Positions 29,531-38,169 of a stretch of 64,000 nt of DNA are shown piece after piece. The translations under genes were made by a program, and so were the position numbers. The number at the start of each line of letters is the position of its first letter. Position 1 is the first letter of the stretch. The notes under the pieces are model-generated. The model worked only from the letters and a program-made list of their open reading frames with translations, searched no databases and was not told the DNA's origin. Source of the stretch: CAWABB01 sp963780165 (lineage in GTDB: Bacteria; Bacteroidota; Ignavibacteria; UBA10030; UBA6906); contig CAWABB010000001.1 of the NCBI GenBank assembly GCA_963780165.1, positions 1,116,001 through 1,180,000 of the forward strand, written 5' to 3'.

Positions 29531-30616
29531 TCAGGCCTTCGGCCCGGGCGGCGCTGCGTTGTCGAGACGGGTCTGGAGGTCCTCCAGGTGCTTCTTCAGG
29601 GCCCTGACGTCGGCGAGGAGATCGGGTAGCTGGCCAAGCGCACCCATCACGCGCATCGCCTGCCTTGCCGGCATCGCGGGATAGCCGAACCACTGCTCGC
29701 CGGGGGTGGTGATGGACCGGTGGAGGCCCGACTGCGCCCCGATCTGGGTCCGGTCGGCGATCTCAATATGCCCGGCGAACCCGACCTGCCCTCCGATGGC
29801 GCAATTGGCGCCAAGGCGTGTGCTCCCTGAGACGCCGGTCTGCGCCGCGATGACCGTGTGGGGACCGATGGTCACATTGTGAGCGATCTGGATGAGGTTG
29901 TCGAGCTTCGCCCCGCGCCCGATGCGTGTTTCGCCCATTGTCGCCCGGTCGATCGTGGTGTTCGCGCCGATCTCGACGTCGTCCTCGATCACGACGATGC
30001 CCATCTGCGGAATCTTGTCGTACGAGCCGTCCTTCCTCGGGGCGAATCCGAATCCGTCGCTTCCGATGACGGCTCCGGGCTGCAGAATAACGCGCGCCCC
30101 GATTGTGCAGCCCTCCCGCACCGTAACGTTGGGGTATAATAGAGAGCCCGGGCCGATGGTGACATCGTCGCCCACGGCCGCATGGGCGCCGATCATGGTG
30201 CCGTCGCCCACGGCGGCGCGTTCTCCGATCACCGCATACGCCGCGATGCGCACGTCCCGCCCCAGCCGCGCGCTCGAGGCCACGACCGCGGTCGGATGAA
30301 TCCCGGGCGCCACAGGGTCAGGGGGCGGATTGAAGGTGGCGAGAACGCGGACGAACGAGAGGTAGGGATCCTGGACGCGCAGGAGTGCCGGGCCGCGGCC
30401 CTCGCGCGGAGGAATGTCTTTCAACGCGTTCGCAACGATGACGGCGGACGCATTCGTGGTCGCGATATGGCGGATGTACTTCGGATTGGCAAGGAAGGTG
30501 ATGTCTCCCTCCCCGGCCTCTTCGATCTTGGCCACGCGCCGGATCTCCAGGCCGCCGTCCGACACGTCGGCGTCAATCCGGGCGTTGATCAGTGCGGCGA
30601 TGTCTCGCAGGGTCAC
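29531..30616 (-). CDS. lpxD: UDP-3-O-acylglucosamine N-acyltransferase
   Basis: Third lipid A step, 361 residues. The N-terminal uridine-binding domain includes VAKIEEAGEGDITFLANPKY. A hexapeptide-repeat beta-helix runs from about residue 105 to 300, with the catalytic His in DNLIQIAHNVTIG. The C-terminal helix is extended (LPDLLADVRALKKHLEDLQTRLDN), a probable coiled-coil end. It follows the second Skp-like gene by 17 bp and precedes lpxC-fabZ by 38 bp. Confidence 0.97.
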   Translation of the reverse strand: MTLRDIAALINARIDADVSDGGLEIRRVAKIEEAGEGDITFLANPKYIRHIATTNASAVIVANALKDIPPREGRGPALLRVQDPYLSFVRVLATFNPPPDPVAPGIHPTAVVASSARLGRDVRIAAYAVIGERAAVGDGTMIGAHAAVGDDVTIGPGSLLYPNVTVREGCTIGARVILQPGAVIGSDGFGFAPRKDGSYDKIPQMGIVVIEDDVEIGANTTIDRATMGETRIGRGAKLDNLIQIAHNVTIGPHTVIAAQTGVSGSTRLGANCAIGGQVGFAGHIEIADRTQIGAQSGLHRSITTPGEQWFGYPAMPARQAMRVMGALGQLPDLLADVRALKKHLEDLQTRLDNAAPPGPKA

Positions 30617-30633
30617 GGCGGTCGGTGTCCCGT

Positions 30634-31167
30634 CTATTTTCCGAAGGCCTGCATGCGCTGCAGCACCCGCGCGGTCAGGTCGTGTTTTTCGGTCGCATAC
30701 AGCAGCAGGATCTCCCCGCTGCGATCGAAGATGTAGTCATAGCCGTCCTCCTTCGCAATATCCTCGAGCACCTTGAAGATCTTGTTCTGGATCGGCTTCA
30801 TCACTTCGTTCTGCTTCTGGAAGAGCTCGCCGTTCTGCCCGAACTTCTTGGTGCGGAAGTCGGCGATCTGCTGGTCCATCTCGCGCAGCTGCTTTTCCGC
30901 CTCGGCACGGGCCTGCTCGGTGAGGATCAGCTTCCGCTTGTCGTACTCGTCGAACTTCTTCTTCCAGTCCGCCTGCATCTTCTGCAGCTCACCCTCCCAC
31001 TGCGTCACGAACCCGTCGAGGCTCTTCTGCGCATCGATCGCCTCGGGAAGCGTCTGCATGATCGCTTCCGAGTTGATGTGGCCGATCTTCATCTGGGCAG
31101 ACGCGGCTCCGCCGGCCAGCAGGAGCAACGCCGCAAGCACAACGCGCTTCATGGTTCGGTCGCTCAC
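30634..31167 (-). CDS. OmpH/Skp-family periplasmic chaperone (second of two)
   Basis: 177 residues. Signal peptide VVLAALLLLAGGAASAQ, then the Skp signature KIGHINSEAIMQTLPEA and a long coiled coil (about residues 50-135). It should hold unfolded outer-membrane proteins between the Sec pore and BamA. GTG 31167 overlaps the stop of the previous gene (GTGA) and has GAGGGAA just before it; ATG 31152 gives a normal-looking signal peptide without a ribosome site. The end YDYIFDRSGEILLLYATEKHDLT is typical of Bacteroidota OmpH. Confidence 0.93.
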   Translation of the reverse strand: MSDRTMKRVVLAALLLLAGGAASAQMKIGHINSEAIMQTLPEAIDAQKSLDGFVTQWEGELQKMQADWKKKFDEYDKRKLILTEQARAEAEKQLREMDQQIADFRTKKFGQNGELFQKQNEVMKPIQNKIFKVLEDIAKEDGYDYIFDRSGEILLLYATEKHDLTARVLQRMQAFGK

Positions 31168-31691
31168 TTCCCTCGCTTCAGTCTGTCGATCACCTTGAAT
31201 GTCAGGTCATGGTTCGGATCGCCGTACAGGAGGATCTGCACCTGCTCTGTCTGATCGAACACGAACGTGTATTTCTCGTCCTTCGCCACCCGCTCGATGG
31301 CTTTCAGGACCTTGTCTTTCAGCGGCGTCAGGATCTGCTCGCGTCTGTCGGCCAGCTCTTTATCCTTCTTGGATGCGAAGTCCCGCGCCCGCTGGGTCAT
31401 CTCCTGAATCTCGGTCTGCGCCGCGCGCTTCGCCTGGTCGTTCATCAGGCTCTCCTTCTTCTGATACTCGGCGATCTTGTCCTCGATCGACTTCTGCATC
31501 ATCTGCAGGGAGTCCTGTACGGGCTTGGTGAAATTCTCCAGACGCTTCTCCGCGTCCTTCGCCTCCGGGAGCTCCTGGAAGATCTTGGCGGAGTTCACGT
31601 ATCCGGTTTTTTGCGCCGTCTGGGCCCCGGCGGGGGCGGCCACGAACAGCATGACGAGGGGGAGCAGGAACAGCATGGCACGATAGTTCAC
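31164..31691 (-). CDS. OmpH/Skp-family periplasmic chaperone (first of two)
   Basis: Paralogue of the next gene; 175 residues if started at GTG 31691. GAGGTGA lies directly upstream; GTG 31697 sits inside that site and ATG 31676 is a third option. Signal peptide AMLFLLPLVMLFVAAPAGAQ, then TGYVNSAKIFQELPEAKDAEK and a charged coiled coil to about residue 140, ending YTFVFDQTEQVQILLYGDPNHDLT. It lies about 40 bp after bamA, the classical neighbour. Confidence 0.92.
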   Translation of the reverse strand: MNYRAMLFLLPLVMLFVAAPAGAQTAQKTGYVNSAKIFQELPEAKDAEKRLENFTKPVQDSLQMMQKSIEDKIAEYQKKESLMNDQAKRAAQTEIQEMTQRARDFASKKDKELADRREQILTPLKDKVLKAIERVAKDEKYTFVFDQTEQVQILLYGDPNHDLTFKVIDRLKRGK

Positions 31692-31733
31692 GATCACCTC
31701 AAATTGAGAAGGAATGAGAGACAGACGGCGGGA

Positions 31734-34103
31734 TCAGAAGCCCCTGCCGAACACAAAATGGAACCGCCAGCCGTCGGGCTGGCCGTTCCGTGGATACACA
31801 TCATCAAATCCATAGCCGTAATCAAACCCGATCAGGCCGATCGGCATGATCTGCAAACGCGCGCCGAACCCTGCCGAACGGGCCAGGTCCAGGAAGTCCG
31901 CCTTCTCGAACGAGGAGTAGACGTTCCCGCCCTCCGCGAATGTCAGGAGGTAGATGGGAATCGGGTTCACCGCGACGGCGAACCGGAGCTCGAGCGTCTG
32001 TTTCGCCAGCGCCTTGCCGCCGAGCGGGTCCCCGTAAATCGACCGCGGGCCGACGGACTGGTCCACGTATCCCCTGAGAGGCGTGGTGTTGACATACCCG
32101 AGGCCGGTGCCGCCCATGAAGAACAGCTCGATCGGAGGCACGGACCCGGTGCCCGACTCCAGCGGGTTGATCGACCCCCAGGTGAAGCCGGCAAAGAGCG
32201 CAAGGCGGTTCCCTCCGAACAGGGGAATATAGAAATTCAGATCGAGCACCCACTTGAAGTAGTCGAAATTGCCGGGGAGGAACGGTCCGCCGGAAATTTC
32301 GGTCGAGAGCGAGATGTTCGACCCCATCGTGGGGAAGGTCGGGTTGTCGATGCTGTTCCGGGAGATGATCTGGGTGAGGCTGACCTGGTTTCCGGAGCGG
32401 TACAGGTTTCGCCCTTCGCTGACCTTATTCACGACGCCGGTCAGGATCCAGTCGCCGCGGAAGTAGTCGTCGGGCCACCTGAACCTGCGGCCTATCTTGA
32501 GCGAGCCGCCGGTCTGGCGCAGGTCATAGAAGTAGACCTGCCGCGTGTCGAACAGGCTCACGCCGAACAGCGTCGATGTCCCGAACAGCCAGGGCTCCGT
32601 GAACCCGACGCTAAACGTCCGGAAGCGGGACGCTTCGCCGAACTGCCACTCGAAGCTGAGGATCTGGCCCGCGCCACCCGAGAAGGGCTCCGAAATCGAG
32701 AAATTGTTGATCGTGAAACCGAGCGCGCCGGTGAACCCGAACGCGCCGCTGTAGCCCACCGACGCGTTGATGTTGTCGCTGGACTTCTCCTCGACCTCGT
32801 AGGTCAGATCGACGGTCTTGTCGTCCGTGAACGAATAGTCGGGCTTGATCTTTTCAGGGTTGAAGTAGTTCAGGACCGACAGCTGGCGAATGCTGCGGAT
32901 AATGGACGCGCGGCTGAAGTAGTCACCCGGCCGCGTGTACAGCTCCCGGCGGATGACCTTGTCCCAGGTCTTGGTGTTCCCCTTGATGTTGACCTGTCCG
33001 ATGCGGAACTGGTTGTTCTCATAGACGCGGATCGTCAGGTCGATGGAGTCTTCCGCCGAGCGGATTTCCATCGGATCGAGGTTGAAGCGGAGGTATCCGT
33101 TGTCCAGGTAGAGCGACGCCACGTCGGTCTGGCTCTCGTTGCCGCGCAGGTTCTGCTCGAACTTCTGCATGTCGTACACGTCTCCCGGGTACATCGACAG
33201 CCGCTCGTTCAGGGCTGATGCCGGATAGACGGTGTTCCCCTCCCACGCGATGGACCGGATATAGTACTGGGGCCCTTCGTGCAGGCGGAGGAGGATATGG
33301 AGCCCTCCCTCGTCCTCGCTGTACCAGATCGAGTCCGACAGGATAGCGGCGTCGCGATAGCCGTTCTTCCTGTAGAACTCGATGACTTTCTTCTTGTCCT
33401 CTTCGTATTTCTTCCTGTTCAGCTTCGCCGAGGACCAGAACTCCCACCAGGTCGATTCAGACGTTTCGTCCATGGCGCCGGTGACGTCGCCGGCGTCGAA
33501 CGCAACGTTTCCCTCGACCTGGATCTTGACGACCTCGATTTCCTTTCCTTCGTCGATCGAGACCAGGAGGTTCACGCGGGTCTTGCTCGTGTCGGACGGC
33601 GTGGTTGTCATGGAGACCTTGGCGAGGAGGTATCCTTCCTCCTCGTACACCTTCTTGATCTCTTTCTCCATGCGCCGCAGGTCTTGCGGGGCGACGACCT
33701 GTCCGCGGACGAGGGGGATTTTCTTGCGGATGTCGTCCTCGCTCACGCCGTCGGCCCCTTCGACGAGTATCGCATCCAGCCGGGGATATTCCTTGACCCT
33801 GAAGACCACGAAGACTCCTTCGGCGAGCTTTCGATCGATCGCGATCTGGATATCGTCAAAGATCTTCAGAGACCAGAGTTTGCGGACCGCCTGGGCGATC
33901 TGGTCGCTCGGGACGACGAGCTCATCTCCCACGCGCAGGCCGGAGCTCGCGATGATGGCTGCCGGATCAGCAAGGCTGTTCCCTTCGACGGAGATGCCGA
34001 GGATCTTGTACACTTGCTGCGATTGAGCTTGCTGCGCAAACAGGGGTGGGGTGATGGGCAGGACGCAAAGGACCGCCAGCACGCACACACGCTTCATCGT
34101 CAT
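31734..34103 (-). CDS. bamA: BamA outer-membrane protein assembly factor
   Basis: Omp85 protein that inserts beta-barrels into the outer membrane, 789 residues. The signal peptide MKRVCVLAVLCVLPITPPLFAQ is followed by five POTRA-like modules (to about residue 420; for example IQIAIDRKLAEGVFVVFRVKEYP and the POTRA ending DLTYEVEEKSSDNINASVGYSG). The C-terminal 16-strand barrel ends in FVFGRGF with a terminal aromatic residue. Start ATG 34103 lies one base after the uppS stop; ATG 34097 is an in-frame alternative. The frame running up into uppS is spurious. Confidence 0.97.
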   Translation of the reverse strand: MTMKRVCVLAVLCVLPITPPLFAQQAQSQQVYKILGISVEGNSLADPAAIIASSGLRVGDELVVPSDQIAQAVRKLWSLKIFDDIQIAIDRKLAEGVFVVFRVKEYPRLDAILVEGADGVSEDDIRKKIPLVRGQVVAPQDLRRMEKEIKKVYEEEGYLLAKVSMTTTPSDTSKTRVNLLVSIDEGKEIEVVKIQVEGNVAFDAGDVTGAMDETSESTWWEFWSSAKLNRKKYEEDKKKVIEFYRKNGYRDAAILSDSIWYSEDEGGLHILLRLHEGPQYYIRSIAWEGNTVYPASALNERLSMYPGDVYDMQKFEQNLRGNESQTDVASLYLDNGYLRFNLDPMEIRSAEDSIDLTIRVYENNQFRIGQVNIKGNTKTWDKVIRRELYTRPGDYFSRASIIRSIRQLSVLNYFNPEKIKPDYSFTDDKTVDLTYEVEEKSSDNINASVGYSGAFGFTGALGFTINNFSISEPFSGGAGQILSFEWQFGEASRFRTFSVGFTEPWLFGTSTLFGVSLFDTRQVYFYDLRQTGGSLKIGRRFRWPDDYFRGDWILTGVVNKVSEGRNLYRSGNQVSLTQIISRNSIDNPTFPTMGSNISLSTEISGGPFLPGNFDYFKWVLDLNFYIPLFGGNRLALFAGFTWGSINPLESGTGSVPPIELFFMGGTGLGYVNTTPLRGYVDQSVGPRSIYGDPLGGKALAKQTLELRFAVAVNPIPIYLLTFAEGGNVYSSFEKADFLDLARSAGFGARLQIMPIGLIGFDYGYGFDDVYPRNGQPDGWRFHFVFGRGF

Positions 34104-34104
34104 G

Positions 34105-34965
34105 TCAGGGTCCCGTGGCGCTCCTGAGGAACGAGGCGATGGTTTTCTTCGCGCCTTTCTCGGGCGGGGGAAGCTGTTCGCTAACCATTCCGTAACGTCG
34201 TTCCCTCTTCTGGTAGTCCCGGATTGCGGCATACAACTCGTCGCGCCGGAATGCGGGCCAGAATTTGGAGGTGAGATAGATTTCAGTATACGCGAGCTGC
34301 CAGAGCAGGAAATTGCTGAGCCGGAATTCTCCGGAGGTGCGGACGAGCAGGTCCGGATCCGGCGTGCTCGCCGTCGCGAGAGCCCCCGCAATCGTGTTCT
34401 CGTCGATGGTCGAGGCATCAAGGCGCCCATCGGCTACCGCGGCGCCGATGCTTTTGACAGCTTCGGTCAATTCCCAGCGCCCGCTGTAACTCAATGCCAA
34501 TACGAGGGTTAGGCCCGTATTGTTTCGCGTCTTCTCAATCCCCTCGTGAAGCTCGGCCTGGACTTCGCGCGGAAGCTTCGCCATTTGTCCGATGGCCTTC
34601 AGCCGGACGTTGCTGCTGTGGAGGCGATCCGTCTCGTCTCTGAGGGCCTTCACGAGAAGGCGCATCAGCAGCGAGACTTCCTCCTGGGGGCGCTTCCAGT
34701 TCTCGGTGGAGAACGCGTACAGCGTGAGGTACTTGACCCCGAGCTGACCGCAGGCTTCGACGATGTCCCTGACGGACTCGACGCCTTCGCTGTGACCGGC
34801 GATCCGGGGCATGCCGCGCTGTTTCGCCCAGCGGCCGTTCCCGTCCATGATCACCGCGATATGTCGCGGAATCTCTCCCGAACTGCGGAGATGATCCTGC
34901 AAACGGCGGTCTTCCCCCTTTGCCTCCTTAGGGCCTTGTGCCAACTCCGGCTGATCTCCCGTCAA
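34105..34965 (-). CDS. uppS: Undecaprenyl diphosphate synthase (isoprenyl transferase)
   Basis: cis-Prenyltransferase making the C55 lipid carrier for peptidoglycan and other glycans, 286 residues. Hallmarks: IAVIMDGNGRWAKQRGMPRIAGHSEGV with the catalytic Asp, LTLYAFSTENWKRP, LALSYSGRWEL, and DLLVRTSGEFRLSNFLLWQLAYTEIYLTSKFWPAF. The first 30 residues are an unconserved charged leader. It is the first gene of the envelope operon, and its promoter faces ybaB. Confidence 0.97.
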   Translation of the reverse strand: MTGDQPELAQGPKEAKGEDRRLQDHLRSSGEIPRHIAVIMDGNGRWAKQRGMPRIAGHSEGVESVRDIVEACGQLGVKYLTLYAFSTENWKRPQEEVSLLMRLLVKALRDETDRLHSSNVRLKAIGQMAKLPREVQAELHEGIEKTRNNTGLTLVLALSYSGRWELTEAVKSIGAAVADGRLDASTIDENTIAGALATASTPDPDLLVRTSGEFRLSNFLLWQLAYTEIYLTSKFWPAFRRDELYAAIRDYQKRERRYGMVSEQLPPPEKGAKKTIASFLRSATGP

Positions 34966-35006
34966 TACAATGGAGAAAATGCCGCATAGAACGGCTAATA
35001 CAGCAA

Positions 35007-35066
35007 AAGGTATCCTTTTCGCCCGCGAAAGTCAAATTTGACTTTCCCTGCCCGATGGGTTACCTT
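35007..35066. promoter_or_regulatory. Symmetrical divergent promoter pair (uppS operon / ybaB operon)
   Basis: Rightward: TTGACT (35038-35043), 17 bases, TACCTT (35061-35066). Leftward: TTGACT (35035-35030), 17 bases, TACCTT (35012-35007). The two -35 boxes lie 2 bp apart inside the perfect 18-nt palindrome AAAGTCAAATTTGACTTT (35028-35045). Both promoters have the same hexamers and spacing, so one regulator or polymerase-binding event could affect both sides. Confidence 0.75.
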
Positions 35067-35095
35067 TTTTAAACGATTTCGCTGAAAGGAACCCA

Positions 35096-35434
35096 ATGGC
35101 AGGCATACCGAATCTCCCCGGCATGATGAAACAGATCCAGAAAATGCAGGAGAAAATGGCGCAGGTTCAAGAAGAACTCGAAGGGAAGACGGTCAGCGCC
35201 GAGGCGGGCGGCGGGATGGTTCGCGTCACGGCCAATGGGAAGCAGCGAATCATCAAGATTGTCATCGACCGGGAGGTGGTCAACCCCGCGGAAACGGAGA
35301 TGCTGGAGGATCTTGTGCTGGCAGCTGCGAACAAAGCGCTGGAAGACGCTGCGAAAATGGCCCAGGACGAGGTCGCGAAGGTTACCAGCGGCATGCTCCC
35401 GAACATTCCAGGCCTGTCGATCCCGGGGCTCTGA
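35096..35434 (+). CDS. ybaB: YbaB/EbfC-family nucleoid-associated protein
   Basis: 112 residues, cytoplasmic, DNA-binding dimer of the tweezer type. MMKQIQKMQEKMAQVQEEL is the N-terminal helix, and VSAEAGGGMVRVTANGKQRIIKIVID is the conserved sheet. The end is MTSG-like (VAKVTSGMLPNIPGL). It sits 6 bp before recR, the standard pairing in bacteria, with AAGG-type ribosome site and the promoter 30 bp upstream. Confidence 0.96.
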   Translation: MAGIPNLPGMMKQIQKMQEKMAQVQEELEGKTVSAEAGGGMVRVTANGKQRIIKIVIDREVVNPAETEMLEDLVLAAANKALEDAAKMAQDEVAKVTSGMLPNIPGLSIPGL

Positions 35435-35440
35435 TCGCAC

Positions 35441-36037
35441 ATGCTGTATACCTCAGAAGCTCTGCAGGAACTCGTCGAAGAATTTTCCCGCCTCCCGGGT
35501 ATCGGGCGGAAGTCTGCCCAGCGGCTGGCCCTCCATATCATGAAGCGACCCCGCGAGGAAGTGGCCCGCATGGCGAACGCCCTCGTAGGCGTGAAGGACA
35601 GAATCAGGACCTGCTCGGTCTGCTGCAACATCACCGAACAGGATCCGTGCGCCGTATGCGCCAGCGCGAAGCGGGACAAAACCCTCATCTGCGTGGTCGA
35701 AGAGCCGAACGACGTCATGGCGATCGAGAACACGAACGATTTCCGCGGCGTCTATCACGTCCTCGGGGGTGCGCTGTCGCCGCTTGACGGCATCGGACCT
35801 GAGGATCTTAAGACGGCCGAGCTGCTCGCGCGGATCACCGGGGATGTCACCGAGGTGATTCTCGCGATGAACCCGAACGTGGAGGGCGAAGCGACAACGA
35901 TTTATCTGACCAGGCTTCTGAAGCCGCTCGGCGTGAAGGTGAGCCGGATCGCGCGCGGCATCCCGGTCGGCAGCGACCTTGAATTCGCCGACCTGGCGAC
36001 GCTCTCGCGCGCGCTCGAGGGCCGGGTCGAGGTATGA
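35441..36037 (+). CDS. recR: Recombination protein RecR
   Basis: 198 residues. RecR helps RecF/RecO load RecA at gaps. The helix-hairpin-helix is LPGIGRKSAQRLALHIMK, the zinc finger CSVCCNITEQDPCAVC, and the Toprim domain starts ICVVEEPNDVMAIENT and continues YHVLGGALSPLDGIGPEDL. The C-terminal Walker-B-like end is KVSRIARGIPVGSDLEFAD. Its stop overlaps the next start (ATGA at 36034). Confidence 0.97.
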   Translation: MLYTSEALQELVEEFSRLPGIGRKSAQRLALHIMKRPREEVARMANALVGVKDRIRTCSVCCNITEQDPCAVCASAKRDKTLICVVEEPNDVMAIENTNDFRGVYHVLGGALSPLDGIGPEDLKTAELLARITGDVTEVILAMNPNVEGEATTIYLTRLLKPLGVKVSRIARGIPVGSDLEFADLATLSRALEGRVEV

Positions 36038-36630
36038 TCATGCGCAGGGTCCTGACGTGGGCGTGGGGTGCGGTGCTGGTCGCGGCCCTCGCGGGGTGCG
36101 GGCTCTTCGAGCCGCGCGACCCGGAGAAGCCGGCGCAGGGGGGCCTGAATTTTCCGCCGCAGACCGATCCGGCCATCGTCGTCGCGAATCTTCAGAATGC
36201 TATCGCCGCGAAGAACCTCGCAAACTATACGAACTGCTTCGTTGACCAGCCGGCGTTTACGCGCCCGTTCGTGTTCACGCCCTCGGCCGAAGCCAGCGCA
36301 CAGTACCCTGGAGCACTCGGCAACTGGAGTATCCAGGCTGAACGCGATTACTTCCAGAATCTCATCGCGAAAAGCCCGGAGAACGGCTTCGCGAGCCTGA
36401 TCCTGACGCCGAAAGGCGAGACCGTGTCCACCGATTCGGTGCTGGTAGACTTCGACTACGTCTTCACGTTCGAGCACACCGAGCCGGAGTTTCCGCGCAC
36501 CGCGCGCGGCAGCCTGCGGTTCACGATCCTCCGGAACGCCAGCAACTTCTGGGCGATTGCGGACTGGCTGGACTACAAGACGACCGAAGACGCGACGTGG
36601 AGCCTCTTCAAGGGGAAGTTCAGCAATTGA
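36034..36630 (+). CDS. Putative lipoprotein A (unknown, 198 residues)
   Basis: Signal peptide VLTWAWGAVLVAALAGC with a lipobox LAGC (Cys about residue 22), so probably anchored to a membrane facing the periplasm. After a short Pro-rich linker the folded part resembles a nuclear-transport-factor/limonene-epoxide-like cone: NLQNAIAAKNLANYTNCF, then strands and FWAIADWLDYK. I infer this fold only by pattern. It is coupled to recR by ATGA and to the next gene by TTGA. No function assigned. Confidence 0.8.
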   Translation: MIMRRVLTWAWGAVLVAALAGCGLFEPRDPEKPAQGGLNFPPQTDPAIVVANLQNAIAAKNLANYTNCFVDQPAFTRPFVFTPSAEASAQYPGALGNWSIQAERDYFQNLIAKSPENGFASLILTPKGETVSTDSVLVDFDYVFTFEHTEPEFPRTARGSLRFTILRNASNFWAIADWLDYKTTEDATWSLFKGKFSN

Positions 36631-37145
36631 GGCGCCAGGGACTCCGGTGGTGGCATGCCGCCGCGGTCCTGGTCGCCCTGGCAGGCGGCACCGGATGCCT
36701 GAATCCGTTCGCGCCGGGGCTGGACGATTCCCCCGCGGAGGCGACGTGCGACCCGGCGTCGATCGACGGCGTGTTCCGGTGCTTCCAGGCAGCGTACACG
36801 TTCCGCGACACGACGCTCTACGGCTCGCTCATCGACCCGTCGTTCATCTTCGTGTACCGGAACTACGACCTGAGCATCGACGTCACGTGGGGACGGGACG
36901 ACGAGATGCGCACGACCTTCGGGCTCTTTCAGAACGCACAGAAGCTCGACCTGATCTGGAACAACATCGTGCAGACGGCGGCAGAATCGACCCATGTGAA
37001 CATCGTCCGCGGCTTCAACCTGACGGTCATCTTTAACCCGAGCAACATCGAACGGATCGACGGTTACGCCAACTTCACGTTCTCGCGGGCGCGATCGAGC
37101 GACCCGTGGAAAATCGTGCAGTGGCGCGACGAATCCAACTACTGA
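36627..37145 (+). CDS. Putative lipoprotein B (unknown, 172 residues)
   Basis: Start TTG 36627 overlaps the previous stop (TTGA), with AGGGGAAG about 10 bases upstream; the frame can extend to ATG 36597, but that would overlap more. Signal peptide HAAAVLVALAGGTGC with a lipobox GTGC. Body: SIDGVFRCFQAAYTFRDTTLYGSLIDPSFIFVYRNYD, similar in plan to lipoprotein A (a counted helix, then strands ending WKIVQWRDE), so the two may be diverged tandem duplicates. It is followed by ftsX after 4 bp. Confidence 0.75.
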   Translation: MRRQGLRWWHAAAVLVALAGGTGCLNPFAPGLDDSPAEATCDPASIDGVFRCFQAAYTFRDTTLYGSLIDPSFIFVYRNYDLSIDVTWGRDDEMRTTFGLFQNAQKLDLIWNNIVQTAAESTHVNIVRGFNLTVIFNPSNIERIDGYANFTFSRARSSDPWKIVQWRDESNY

Positions 37146-37149
37146 CCCC

Positions 37150-38025
37150 ATGAGCCTCTCCTACCTCCTCGCCGAAAGCGTCTCCGGCTTCAAGCGGACG
37201 AAACTCTCCAGCGTCGTGTCCATCATGACGATCTGCATCGCCCTGCTGCTGCTCGGCGTGTTCGTGGTCGTCACGACCAACGCCGCCAGGTTCGTCGACG
37301 TCCTGCGCACGAAAGTAGAACTGGAGGCCTTTCTGCACCAGCCCATGTCGCCGGTCGAGCTTGATTCTCTCCGCATCGCCGTGCGGGCGATCGACGGCGT
37401 GGCGTCGGTGACCTACGTGTCCAAGGCGGAGGCGGCGAAGATCTTCAAGGAGGAGTTCGGCGAGGATGTGCTCGACGTCCTGACGTTCAACCCTCTCCCG
37501 CCCTCGCTGCGCATCAACCTCGTTCCCGGGTCGATTACCTCCGCGGGCACGCGCGCCGTCAGCGATCGCGTGGCCGCCATGGCGGGCGTCGACACGGTCA
37601 TCTACCGCCGGGCGCTGATCGAGTTGATCGACAGGCGCGCCGAGCAGTTCAACTCCGTCACACTCGGGCTGGGGCTGCTCATCGGCCTGTCCGCGATCCT
37701 GCTTGTCTCAAATACGATCCGTCTCGCAATCTACGCGAAGCGGAAGCTCATCCGCACGATGGAACTCGTGGGCGCGACATGGTCGTTCATCCGTCTCCCC
37801 TTCCTGCTCGAAGGCATGATCCAGGGACTCCTCGGGGGAGCTGTCGCGGCCGCCACCCTGTACCTGGCCCTCGACCGGCTGCTGCCCGCGCTTTCGCAGG
37901 AGATCGCAGGGTATGTCCAGGTGCGCCCCGGATTCTACCTCCTGATCCTGGTCGCCGGCCTCGCGCTCGGCCTTGTCGGGAGCGTGATTTCCGTGATACG
38001 CTTCATCAGGCCGCGCTCGGCCTGA
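37150..38025 (+). CDS. ftsX: FtsX-like cell-division permease
   Basis: 291 residues with four membrane helices: one near 23-45, an extracytoplasmic loop of about 120 residues, then three at about 170-285. The first segment is preceded by FKRTKLSSVVSIMTICIALLLLGVFVVV and the loop has the SVTYVSKAEAAKIFKEEFGEDVLDVL block typical of FtsX. With FtsE it transmits a signal across the membrane to peptidoglycan hydrolases. No ftsE is next to it, which is common in this group. Confidence 0.93.
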   Translation: MSLSYLLAESVSGFKRTKLSSVVSIMTICIALLLLGVFVVVTTNAARFVDVLRTKVELEAFLHQPMSPVELDSLRIAVRAIDGVASVTYVSKAEAAKIFKEEFGEDVLDVLTFNPLPPSLRINLVPGSITSAGTRAVSDRVAAMAGVDTVIYRRALIELIDRRAEQFNSVTLGLGLLIGLSAILLVSNTIRLAIYAKRKLIRTMELVGATWSFIRLPFLLEGMIQGLLGGAVAAATLYLALDRLLPALSQEIAGYVQVRPGFYLLILVAGLALGLVGSVISVIRFIRPRSA

Positions 38026-38064
38026 AGGCGAGAGCCGCCGCGGCGCGGCCCGGAACATCCGGGA

Positions 38065-38093
38065 TTGCAACTCTGAAGGCCGTTCCTTAGATT
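38065..38093 (+). promoter_or_regulatory. Sigma-70-type promoter of sdhCAB
   Basis: TTGCAA (38065-38070), 17-base spacer, TAGATT (38088-38093). The transcript would start about 70 bases before sdhC. Confidence 0.65.
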
Positions 38094-38169
38094 TCGCGTG
38101 AGCATCCATCCCCGCTCACTCCGTGCTTCACGTCTCACCACCGTTCATCATCTCGTCCGGGCCAGCTCA

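Noticed and set aside
31209..33218. 669-residue plus-strand frame opposite bamA and skp
   Set aside because: Antisense to three conserved genes, no family features.
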